From the NCBI RefSeq assembly GCF_000208745.1, contig NC_030851.1, positions 23,669,820-23,733,819 on the forward strand: 64,000 bases of DNA. Direction: 5' to 3'. The stretch's first letter is position 1; each line of letters opens with the position of its first letter. Made by a program: the position numbers and the translations under genes. Source of the stretch: Theobroma cacao (Eukaryota; Streptophyta; Magnoliopsida; Malvales; Malvaceae). Below, piece after piece: positions 47,812-59,478 of the stretch. A model generated the notes under the pieces. The model was not told the origin of the DNA. It worked only from the letters and a program-made list of their open reading frames with translations, and made no database searches.

Positions 47812-50603
47812 TGTAACACCCTTGACTTTGACAATGGAAATATATTGACTAAGTTATTTGAAAATTTGATTTGAATTTTGATGTATATGCTTAGAGGTTT
47901 GAGAATATGCCTATGTATATGGAAAATGATTTCTAAATTTATTGTGCATTTGAGGATTTTAATGATAAGTTAGATATATTAAGTGTATGGAACTCTACAC
48001 TATGACACTTAGGAAAAATCTTAGAGAAATGTTCCATAAATCTTGAATTCTGAAATTTAGATGGAGATTTGATTTTATATCTGAGTATATGTTTAAAGAA
48101 TTTTGAGTTATATGAATATTTGAGATGTGGATATTAGATGGAAAATGAATTGGGCAGTTAAATGAGTGAGTTTGGAGACTTAAAGAAGTAGAAATTTGAG
48201 CATGGTCTATCGATAAATGTAGATAGATGCACTATAAGAAGCATGGGGAAAACAAGTTAGACAAACATCTATAGATAGATCCATGGTATCTATCTATAAA
48301 TGACCACCTGAGGATCAAATAAAGTGATCTAGATGGAATCAATCAATAGATCCATGGAATCCATAAATAGCCATACGAATTGAGAAGCAATTATCAATAG
48401 ATCTGTGGAATCTATCAATAAGTAGCTAAATGGGGAAAATGAGAACGGGTCTAGGGCACCATCTATTGATAGACTCAATAAATCTATTGATAGATGAAGG
48501 TCAACGCCAAAAATTTTAGTGGGATCTATTGATTGATGCCTCCCACCTATTGATAGATCAACCTAGAAATGCAAAAATAAAGAGGTTGAGGGCTATCGGT
48601 TCATTTTTAAAACAAAAGAGAAACTCTCCCCACTTTTTACCCACCAAAAACCCTAAGTTGTAGACTTGATTTGGAGCTTGGGAAACCGGTTTAAAGGTAA
48701 GATTAAGCTTTTTTATTAATTGATTTTTGATTTAGTCAATTAATAACACAAAAATCTATTTGCTCCAACTTTGGTAAAATTTTCTCCCTTGAGTCTGCTA
48801 GGAATTTGGAGTTGAGATTGAGCAACCTAGCCTCTAAGGTAAGGATTTAAGCCTTTGAACTTATGATTGAAACTTAGGTTTAATAACTATGAGTGGTGAG
48901 AATAAAGCCTAGTTTTAAATGTTGGAAACTTTTGAAAGCTAAGAAATCATTTTAGTTTTGGTTTGTTTAAGGGAAAATTAAAACTATTAATGCGTTGATA
49001 AGCTAGAGAACAGTTGGAGGCTAGAAAGCTAAGCTTGACTGTGGGAGTGCCTTCGTTTGTCACTGTCAGTGAATTTATTTTTGAGTAAAATGCATGAGAT
49101 GCATGACGCATTGTTAAATACGTTGCAATGGTACTTAAATGATGTATGTATGCCAAGATGAGTACTAATAAACTGTGGCATATGTTTGACCCTAGACTAG
49201 GAGGTTTAGTGAGGATGATGACATCTAAAAGTAGCTTACTCAAGACGGTGAATCTCTTGGAAAATTATGAATAATTGATGCCTTGGAGAGTTAAGCGCAT
49301 TTAGAGCTATATTGAGCTTAGCAATGTCTAAAGCTTATTAAGTGCGATTTATGATGTAAATGGTAAATATGTTGTATCAAAGGCATGATGGCCTTATTTG
49401 TGGAATTGTGTTCCATCCAATGATAGGAATTTTGATCGTTGATTTGATTTAAAGTTAAGTGGAGTCCTATTCTTTGTGACAATGTTCTATGTTTGTAGGG
49501 ATGGTGGTAAGTAGGGATGATGGTATTAGTCCCTTCTGTGATTCCTAACTATAGTGCTTTGATGCCATTTGTCGAGTATCTCCGGATGATGACTTTGATT
49601 TTTCGCCAATTGCTTTGGCACTGAGTGTGATCTGTTCTCCACTGGATGTTTAGCCTTTAAGCATGATTTGACCCTCCGCTCGTTGCTTTGGCATGAGCAT
49701 GATTTGATGCTCCACTGGCAGCTCAGCCCTAATTGTGATTTGATTTCTATCGATTGGCCACCAAACGTGATTTGATTATGTGGAAAGAGGACCACTTTAT
49801 GATTATGAATTGAACCGTGAGAGATATGACATAGCTTTGAATAGGCACAGATAAATTTGAATTTGACATGATATTCAGGCAACTGTGGTGTGCTTAGGAG
49901 ATTAATTCTAAAATTGCTTCCAAGGTAAGCCACATGCATTATGCACTATTTGTGGAGCCCAATAGTGGCATATGTGTGAGTTGTGAGATATGTGGAATAT
50001 CTATAGGGATGAACGATATGCCCCTAATATTGGAGATGTTTGTTAATACATTATTTGCATTGATAATGCAATATATATGTATATGTTTATTAGCTTTAAT
50101 ATACTTGATTTATCTGCACCCCTCTTTAAGTATTAGATGACTCATCTACTTGTTGTACCATGCATAGATAAATAGGCAATAGAACTTGCATGACTAGTAT
50201 CATATTTGGACAGTTTGATTTTGTCATCGGTAGGCAACTCCCGTTTGATATGTCCACACCGTTGAGTTTGTTTTGGGTCTTCCACTTCCAGTTTTGCTTT
50301 TGATGTATGTAGGCATAATGTTGCCATTCAAATTTGTCTAAGGGTTGTAAGGTATGAACTCGCTTTGATGGCCAATGTATGGCCTTATGAACGTTGTTAA
50401 AAGTGTTGATGTATTAACTATGTGCCAAGGGGCAAGTTTTATGTATTTGAATTTAAGTTATATAATGAATACATTGTGTGCAAACCTTTGGTTGTCTGTT
50501 GTGTGACTTATGTGATTCAAATTTCTAAGGCTTGCTCAGGTCTCACGGGCCTTGCCTGGTGGGCTTGTGCATCGGTCATGACTCCCTGGTTTGGGTCATG
50601 ACA
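47812..50603 (+). repeat. LTR family C (2,792 bp), 3' LTR of the truncated chromovirus
   Basis: Starts TGTAACACCC directly after the pol tail and ends GGGTCATGACA. It contains a run of short AATAGAT/ATCTATTGATAGAT motifs at 48200-48560. ORFs inside are shadows. Confidence 0.88.
48200..48560. repeat. Cluster of ATCTATTGATAGAT-like inverted motifs in LTR C
   Basis: Repeated short words, e.g. CATCTATAGATAGATCCATG near 48267, ATCTATTGATAGA near 48461, ATCTATTGATAGAT near 48484, CTATTGATAGATCAA near 48546. Spacing is irregular, so this is not a simple tandem array. Confidence 0.75.
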
Positions 50604-51122
50604 ATTCCCATAAAGAATTTGTTTTAACTCTTAATTATTAAATACTAAATTGGTAACACATTATTTTATTAAGATTAACTTTCACAAGCAGGGGCAGATG
50701 GCTTGTGTAGGTTGCAGCGCAAAGAGAGATTTACTTTGTACATATTACAATCAGCAACTTAGATTATGATGGATAATTATTAACTAACCATCTAAAGGAA
50801 TGCCATCTCGGTCTTGGTTTCAGTTGGTACTAATTTAAAAGACATCCATATAAGGACTGATCGTGCGCTACTTAAGTATAAATAAAAAAGTCAATATTGA
50901 ATTACTAAGATAACATTTTTTTAGTTATGTTATTAGAAAAATATTGGTGTAAGAAGCTATGTGCAAAGATCTCATGTGATGATAAAACAAAGGTATATAT
51001 ATATATTATAATTAAAGATTTTATAAATTATAATTTTTGTAATGTTAACACAAAATAGAAAGTAAATATATTTATATTTAATATATATATATATATATGC
51101 ACTAAAAGTATATATATCATAG
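50604..51122. other. Unassigned AT-rich stretch
   Basis: About 520 bp after LTR C with no LTR signature, no notable ORF and no match I can see elsewhere in the window. It has TA runs at 50994-51008 and 51081-51098. It may be older host sequence or an unrecognised transposon. Confidence 0.5.
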
Positions 51123-51693
51123 TGTCACAATCTAAACTCGGGGGCCATGATAGCACAAAGCTATCGATGGGAGTTACCCTTTTAACCCATGCAAGCCTAA
51201 AGTGAACAATTCAAATCAACTACTCAAAATTTCCCCAAGGGACTCATCACCATGGAACCGTACCATTAACATTCATGAACATATTATGTCACATTGTTTG
51301 CTTGTTCATGTGCTCAAATGCAGAAGCAACATATAGAAAAATAGCATACATATAGGCCATCTTATGGCAAATACAAAAGTAGTTATTTCTTGGCATATCT
51401 GACATACATGTCATTAAATACAAGACATAAACATAGTCATATCCATCATAGTCAAGCATAAATGACTAAACTAAACAGGATCAGCGGAGTACAACTTCAA
51501 ACCAAAGGGCAAATGCCTATTGGATGCCTTATGTTCACTTACCTGAGACTGACTGAAGTATTGGCTCTTCCCAATGGACAGCGAGCCAAACAACTATTGA
51601 TCTATGAAACAATTGTATAGTACATATGTGATTCATAAATAACTCTATGAGAAGACATGGGGAAGGGAAACAAGCTAAGTGGGAGAGTATTTG
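51123..51693 (-). repeat. LTR fragment, minus strand (first start)
   Basis: Starts TGTCACAATCTAAACTCGGG, the left end typical of minus-strand LTRs here (compare 14437 and 35035). It is cut at 51694 by another LTR start. Confidence 0.7.
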
Positions 51694-51953
51694 TGTCACA
51701 ACCGAATCCCGAGCCATGACCAATGCAAGGACCGAATAGGCACAGCCCACTAGGCCTAAGCAAGCCTTCCTATATGAATATGTACATTAGTCCATCTATC
51801 ATTCATGTTTCTTTAAGATCTATACTTAATAGTGTTCGAATGCTAATTTCTTCGAAGACAATTCGTAGAACCCAAGTAAATATTTGCACTAGCATCATAA
51901 ATTAAAATATACATAGATAGTTTGTCAAATGTATCTTAACAATTCACATTAAA
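51694..51953 (-). repeat. LTR fragment, minus strand (second start)
   Basis: Starts TGTCACAACCGAATCCCGAG followed by GCCATGACC, similar to 18928 and 35035. It is cut at 51954 by a third LTR start. Confidence 0.75.
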
Positions 51954-52202
51954 TGTCACAATCCAATTTTCGGGCCATGACCGGCACATGGGCCCAATGG
52001 ACATAGCCCACTAAGCCCAAGCAAGCCTATTTATATAATCATACTCATTATCCTGTCAACTATTCTTACATTTACATCTCATAATCTCAACCCTTTAAGT
52101 ACTTTAATAGTAATATATAACAATCAAAACTGCATTTATATTATCCCAAAATAACATTAACTATTGCCACTCATGGTAGCTTTACCAATCAAAATGTACA
52201 TA
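51954..52202 (-). repeat. LTR family A, third start, split by S3
   Basis: Starts TGTCACAATCCAATTTTCGG and matches the first bases of the L1 LTR. It is interrupted at 52203 by S3 and continues at 55221. Confidence 0.82.
52198..52202. repeat. S3 target duplication, left
   Basis: ACATA, repeated at 55216-55220. Confidence 0.88.
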
Positions 52203-55200
52203 TGTCATGACCCGGTACTCCCTTCGAGCCCGTGACATCGGTCGCGATGTCTCGATAGACATTCATTACTCGGAATGTCAACCGAAACCTCGCAAGGCTC
52301 TCGCATCAGTTTTACATCTCCCCTATGAGCAATAGTTACTAAATATCATGTTTTAAGGGAATATAAACTATTTTTAAATCAAAACAAACAAAAAATAATT
52401 TCTGCCACACAGGGGTATTTTGGTCATTTTTACTCAAAAATTTTGAAACACAGTAACAATATGATATACGAGTAATAAGCATCCATTTCATGTCTAAAAA
52501 TAAGTTTCGTTGTCTAATTCATCAATTTAAAGTGAAATTATAGCTATTCAAATTAAATAAAAATATTAAATAAAATATTCCATTTTCTTATAAAACAATA
52601 TTTATAGAACTCTGAATAAATAATTTTTGTAACGTAAAAGCAAAATAAATTCATACATACAGTAACACAGATAACCAGAGTATGTAATTTAATTTACAAT
52701 GACGTGTGGGCCCTTCGAATGACCAAAGGTAACAAAGGTTGCGGACCTACAATTTCTGAGGAGGCGAGTCCAATAATAACCCTCAACTTAGTCAGCTATA
52801 TTACGGACTGTCCTGATCCTAGAATGAGTGGAAAAAAGGATGATGAGTTTATATAAACTCAGTGAGTCAACAAACATCATTTAAAATATCTAAAGTCGAG
52901 TAAATGGAGACAACTTAAAATAGTTCATTGTACTATGATTCATAACGTTTCAAACTCATTTCAACTAAATAAAATAATTTCATTTCACTCAAATAATCAA
53001 CATGGCTTATGAATTTCTTAAAAATTTGGCTCGTGCCAAAACTTATTCTCGGGGATACCTTGGCCTTGACATCCAATCGAGTCTGCCAAGGCTGTTAAAG
53101 AAAAGTTCATATACGCATAAAACACATTTTTACGTTTAAAATCATAGTCATTCCTTAGTGTTGGCTGAGTTCACCCTCACGTGGTGGTTTAGCGTGTTGT
53201 GAACTCTAAAGCTCTACCTTAGGAGATACGCTCCGCGCCTCCGTACTGAGGTAAAATATAACCGGGTTTACCGTGCCCCTCTCTAATAGGCTGGTCCACA
53301 GAAACCCGCCACTGTAGTGACTAATCAATATCCCACCAACTCAATAAAAGTGTCGACAGCATGACATGGCAATTATATTACTGCCCAGCTTGTTATGGCA
53401 AAACAAACAGTTCATACAATTTCAACACAATTTCCAATTCAGCCATTCATGCCAATATCACCATAAGCCATTCAATTCAAACCATAATTTTACAACACCA
53501 ACAAATAGTCTCCAATTACTCAATTTCTAAAATCATTATTCAATTTCAAAATGATTTATAAAACTCATTTCATTTAATCACATTTTACTTATAAAACATA
53601 AGGATTTACCATTTAAACTCATTTTTCTATAAAATCACAAAAACGAATAAAAACTACTTTAGATAATTAAGACGATAATAAGGTTACTCACAATATCGAG
53701 AATTGAGGTACTCCTAATCCCTGTCTTCGGGTACAATCTCCTTACCCTTATTGAAAGTTTCACCACCTAGACATAATGCACAACAAGCAATTTACTATAT
53801 TTTATGCTAAACCGTTATAAAACTAATTTAGGCTCCATATGAATGCATGAAATGGGACGTGAAATGTTCGGATTATTATCTAAATACGGTGTTCTACATA
53901 TGTTCAATTGTGTATGGGGCTGAAATGGTATTGACCTAATTCACACTATACGCTAGTTAATTGGCCAAAATATCCAATTCAACTCCAAATAAATTCATTT
54001 CACTTCCAATACTCCAAATCATCAAATATAAGCTAGATAACATGAATTATAGCAAAATCATCCTCAACATTTTCTCTTGAAAAAATTCGGCCATGGATGG
54101 TTCATGCATAATATGTGGTTTTTCATGCTTGATTTTTGCACTTTACATCATAAAACAACTAAAAATACCTAAATAGCATGAAATTCATCGAAGTCTATTT
54201 TCCAATTTCTCTCTTGAAAAATTCAGCCAATGGGTGTGGGTGAAGGGCATGAAATTTCTTGCTTGTTTTCCATGCTAAACATCACCAAACAACTAAAAAC
54301 ACTAGAATAACATGAAATCTAGCTAAATCCAAGATCAAAACCCCTCCCCCCATGTCCGGCCAGCAAAGGTATCTTCATGAAAACTTGATTCTCAACCATG
54401 GAAAATGAAAAAGAATGCATAGGAAAGGTAGATCACAAGCTAAAATCAAGAAATTTTACCTTTACTTGCTTAATTCCTTGAAATTCACCAATTTTCCCTT
54501 GAATTTTTGCTCACTAGAGTTTCTTCTCTTCTTTTTTCTCTTTGTTTTTGTCTTAGCTAACCATGAAGAATGAAATAAGAGAGGTGTGTGCTGGTTTTTT
54601 TTTTTTAAAGGAAATATTAAAATAACTAAAGCTTGCCATGTGTCACCTTTTAATTGGTCCATTTTTAAACTTAATAATTAAGCATTCTCCCACCACCACA
54701 TAAAATATCTCAATTATCCAAAGTATAATAGGTAAAATTCAAAGGCTTGACAAGTGTCATGGTGGTGCAAAATTTCAAAAATTCTAATTTTGCCCCTATA
54801 GACACGTAAAATGACTATTTTGCCTTTATGCTCGGAAAAATGTCGAAATTAAAAATTTTCAATTCTCAAGCTCAAATTATGTTCCAGTACTCAAACTTGA
54901 TCAAAATTTCATCCACCATTCCAATTTTGCCCTCGGGTTGCAAAATGACCATTTTACCCCTACCTTATGAAAATTCCAATTTAACTTTAAATCAATCTCC
55001 GAATTTCAAATCGCCATATTAAGTCATTATAAGGTTCAATAACTCTCGAATGTAACTTAAAATTTCTATTTGGACTAGTTCGAGGCTTAAATCAACTTAA
55101 TTGTACCATTAGGTACAATATCATCTTTTAACGATTTCGGAGGCATTCAAGTATACAGACATTCTATCAAGTAACTATACAATATGGCAAATATATTATA

Positions 55201-55215
55201 GAGTTGGGCTTGAAA
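52203..55215 (-). mobile_element. S3: solo LTR, family B, minus strand (3,013 bp)
   Basis: Starts TGTCATGACCCGGTACTCC (reverse of the LTR end at 62321) and ends GGGCTTGAAA, where other copies have GGCTTGACA. Exact ACATA duplications flank it. It holds the 18-bp TATA palindrome at 52844-52861. Confidence 0.92.
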
Positions 55216-55589
55216 ACATATATGGTCTAAGGTATACATCTTAGTACTTTACATCATAGGTACGTATTTACAACAAAAATGACTTTGGGCTTTCAACGGG
55301 GTGACCAAGGTGAAGGTGTGGCTACAAAATGCCAAGATACCTACCAAGGATACGAATCTGCGAGAACACCTCGACCTAGTTATCGACTGCCTCTTGATCT
55401 GAAAACATGAATTTGAAAAAGGTGAGTATAAACTCAGTGAGTGAACATAAGAAAGGAACAAGTAATCGATAGGAAGAATTTGGAAATCATGATGCACTTG
55501 TTTCAAAACAATGCAATTGATTTAATTTCTTACTTAAAACCCCTCTTTTCAAACTTTGATTAATAACCTCATAGTGTTGCAAAAACCAA
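55216..55589 (-). repeat. LTR family A, continuation of the third start
   Basis: The first five bases are the S3 duplication; the rest matches the L1 LTR (compare 35345-35660). It ends at about 55589, fused to an LTR-B fragment. Confidence 0.82.
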
Positions 55590-57940
55590 GTGAGGTTATA
55601 TAATCCCAATGAGTAAACAAATACCATTTAAAATATCTAAAGCTGAGTAAATGTAGATAGATAAAATAATTTAACATACTGTAATTCATCACCTTTCAAC
55701 TCATTTCAACCAAATAAAATCAATTCATATAAATCGAGTAATCAACATGGCTTATGAATTTCTTAAAAGCTTTGACTCGTGCCAAAATCATTTTCATACT
55801 CAGTTATCAGGGATACCTTGGTCGAGGGCTATCCTAACCGAGACCGCCAAGGCTGTTAAAAAGTTATGTACGCATAAATCATGTTTTTATTTTGAAAGCA
55901 TAGTCGTTCCTTGGCGTTGGCTGAGTTCACCCTCACGTGGTGGTTTGGCGTGAAGTGAACTCTAAAGTGTTAACTTTAGGAGTTATCCATCCGCGCCTCT
56001 CATACTGAGGTATGAATATAATAGGGTTACTGTGCCCCTCTAATAGGCTAGTCCACAGAACCCATTCATTGCAGCGACTAATTTATAACCCACCATACAA
56101 TAAAATTTGCAATAGCATGACATGGCAATTATTTTATTTTACAGCCTCTCAAGGAAAATTAACAGTTCATACATTTTCAACACAAATACCAATTCAACCA
56201 TTCATGCCAATATTATCATAAGCCATTCAATTCAAACCATGATTTATAACACAGTAATTAGTCTCCAATTACTCCATTTTTCAAAACCATCGTTCAATTT
56301 CAAGACAATTTTATAAAATCATTTCATTTAACCACATTTTTTTATAAAACATAAAGATTTTCCATTTAAACTCATTTTCCATAAAATCACAAAATCGGAA
56401 AAAAACCACTTTAGATAATTAAGACAATAGTAAGGTTACTCACTATAATGGGAATCCAATTTCGAGTACTCCGATTCTTGATCCTCGAGTACTATCTCTT
56501 TACTTTTGCCAGAATGCTCACCACCTAGACATAATGCACAATAAGCCATTTACTACATTTGTGCTAAATTATTATAAAACCAATTCAGGCTTTATACTAA
56601 TGCATGAAATGGAATGTAAAATACTCAAGTAACTATCTAAATACGGTGTTCTACACAAATTCAATTATGTACCTAAATGAAATGGTACTGGCCTAATTCG
56701 ATCTATCACTCGATTAATTGGCCAATACATCCAATTCAACTCCAAATAATTCCATTTTTCTCCCAATACTCTAAATCATCAAACACAAATTAAATAACTT
56801 GAAATATGGCAAAATCATCCTCAGATTTTCTCTCGAAAAATTCGGCCATGGTGGGTGCATCAACACTATAATTTTTCCTACTTGATTCTCACATCATAAA
56901 TCACTAATTCCTAACCAAATCACTTGAAATAAAATCAAAATCATCCTCAATATTCCACATGGAGAATTCAGCCAATGATGGGTGATGGAAGAACATGAAT
57001 GTTTCTTACTTGATTTTCATGCTACACATCACCAATCAATTAAAAACACTAAAATACATTGAAATATAACCAAATCAAGCATCAAAACCTCTCTCTAAGT
57101 GTTCAGCCAGCAAGATACCCATCATGAAATCATGTGATTCAACCATGAAAAATGAAAAATAACGCATAGGAAAGGTAGATCACAAGCTAGAATCGAAAAA
57201 TCTTATTTTGTCACTTTTTCCTGGAATTTTCACACTTTTCCCTTGAATTTTTCCACCTAGGGTTTTGTTCTTCTTTTCTTCCTTTGTTCTTGCTTTGGCT
57301 AGCCATATGAAGAGAAATGGGCTGATTTATGCTGATTTTTAAGCCAAAAAATAAATGGATATAAATTTGACACATGTCACCATTCCATTGGTCCATGTGT
57401 CATACTTAGCCATTAAGCAATCTCTCTCCACCACTTAAATTTTCTCAATTATCCATGATAATATTGGGTAAAATCCATGTACTGGACAAGTGTTGGGTGG
57501 TGTAAAATTACAATTTTACCCTTGGGCTGCAAAATGACTATTTTACCCCTATGCTTGAAAAAATGTCAGAATTAAAATTTTTCACTTCTTAAACTCAAAT
57601 TATACTCCAAATGATCAATCTTAGTCAAAAATTTCTTCCAACACTCACATCTTAACCTCGGGTGGCAAAACAACCATTTTGCCCCTAGGTCATGAAAATT
57701 CCAATTTGACTCCAAATCGATCCTTGAACTCTGAATCACCATTTTAAGTCATTTTGGGGTTTTAAAATTCTCAATTTCATCTTAAAATCTTTATTTGGAC
57801 TAGTTCGAGGCTTAATTCAACTTAATTGTACCATTTGGTACATTGTCGTCCTTTAACGATTTTCGATGTACCCAAGTAAGCAAACATGCATTTTTATGTA
57901 AGAATGGCATAATAAACATGTTGTAGAGTTGGGCTTGACA
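55590..57940 (-). repeat. LTR family B, minus strand, left end truncated
   Basis: Collinear with 52838-55215 of S3 and ends GGGCTTGACA. About 640 bp of the left end are missing. Without TG at its left end and without a visible duplication it is a fragment, not a clean solo LTR. Confidence 0.85.
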
Positions 57941-59478
57941 CCAACTCAATCATAGCGATTTTGATCATATATTATACTTTCTTATGTATACCTAATCATC
58001 ATCTTATTACCTCATTCCCTATCAACTCCCCGACATTCATTCCTTCATTTTATCCCCATACACTATTGCATAACTTATGGCATTATAAATATGTCCTATT
58101 GATTCCTATACCTATTTTCACATCAAAGGGAATTGAATCTTCCAACCGTTCCCTCACTCTTCATGTTTATTTCGTATTTATGCAACTTAAATCTTCTTGA
58201 TCAATTAGTCCATCTTGCATGTCTTAATCACGCTTTAGATTACATTCCCTTGACATCCTTCATGTCTTAATCACACTATAGATTACATTCCCTTGACATC
58301 CTTTCTTTGACTTTTCTCCAAATTTCACATATTAACTTAGCTCAACTTTCGATGAGATCTCTTTTTGTTGTACCATCCACACAACTCATCAAATATATCA
58401 TGTTCAAATTTCGAATCACTAAGAATAATTCTCTACCTTAGTTGGTTACGTCATCAATTGCACATATACGTATGTACATGCACTTCTAAATGTCAACATT
58501 CCTCATTATGTGTGGGGATCCTTGTGTTCAAGTACCTTCTAGCTAAATTTCAGTTCTATTCATTCCTATCCATAACCAAGATTCAATATAATAAGTCTCA
58601 TAGTACATGTCAACATTCTCATATTTAATCTACGAACATTGAGGTATAATCAATTTTTGATTACCCTTTTTAGATGTTTAAATTATCATTCAACTTGCGT
58701 CTTACCATAAGTTATCTCTTACGTAATCCATACAAATTCTCATCATGCCTATGCATAACTTCACATCATTCGCATGCTTATACTCTATTGTTATCATTTT
58801 CAATTATATACTTAAGTTTCATTGTACTATATATCCTTGAACCACAATCTCATTAGTCACATTTCACTTACTAAATATCATTTTCATTATCTTGTAATCT
58901 AGTATACGTATATGCTTTATAACCTCATTGATCCTTCAAAGGTTCATTTTTTCTTGATCATTGCATCTTATGCAATACCACAATCCCTAAGTGTCATCCT
59001 TATATATCCCTTTTGCAATTCGATATTAACCAGTCACTTAAGACTTAAACTCATTCGAATCATGCATGCCTCATGCATTTTCGAATTCCAATTTCCATAA
59101 TACGTTAGAAGGTTTCCATTATCCAACTTCATTATCAAGGTTACCTTCAATCATCATTTACACTATTCTTTTATACCAATAAAACATCAGTCTCCCTTAG
59201 CCAATTTACAATTTGCACTTGAAATTACAAGACTGAGAACAAGGTTCTTCTCAAGTACCCCTCCATATCAATGTGAGTATCACTCTTGACTTATAGCTTC
59301 CTTTTTTTGTAAGAACCCAACTTAATGCTTGTTTTCACAAGATTCACAACAGGATTCCTCTTGAGTATTTCCTTGTAGATACTCACCTTAAACTTATATC
59401 TCACCACATATATTTATTTAACCTCGTGGTTTAACCGTTAGGCTTTTTAGCAAGTTTCAAAATCACACATATTATACT
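57941..59478 (-). other. Unassigned AT-rich stretch, possibly interior of a minus-strand element
   Basis: No LTR end, PPT, PBS or coding motif is visible. The + strand is poor in G relative to C, like the L1 interior, suggesting minus-strand retroelement interior. A 43-bp sequence is duplicated in tandem at 58218-58303. Confidence 0.45.
58218..58303. repeat. 43-bp tandem duplication
   Basis: CATGTCTTAATCAC... ending CCCTTGACATCCTT occurs at 58218 and again at 58261 with two or three differences. Confidence 0.9.
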
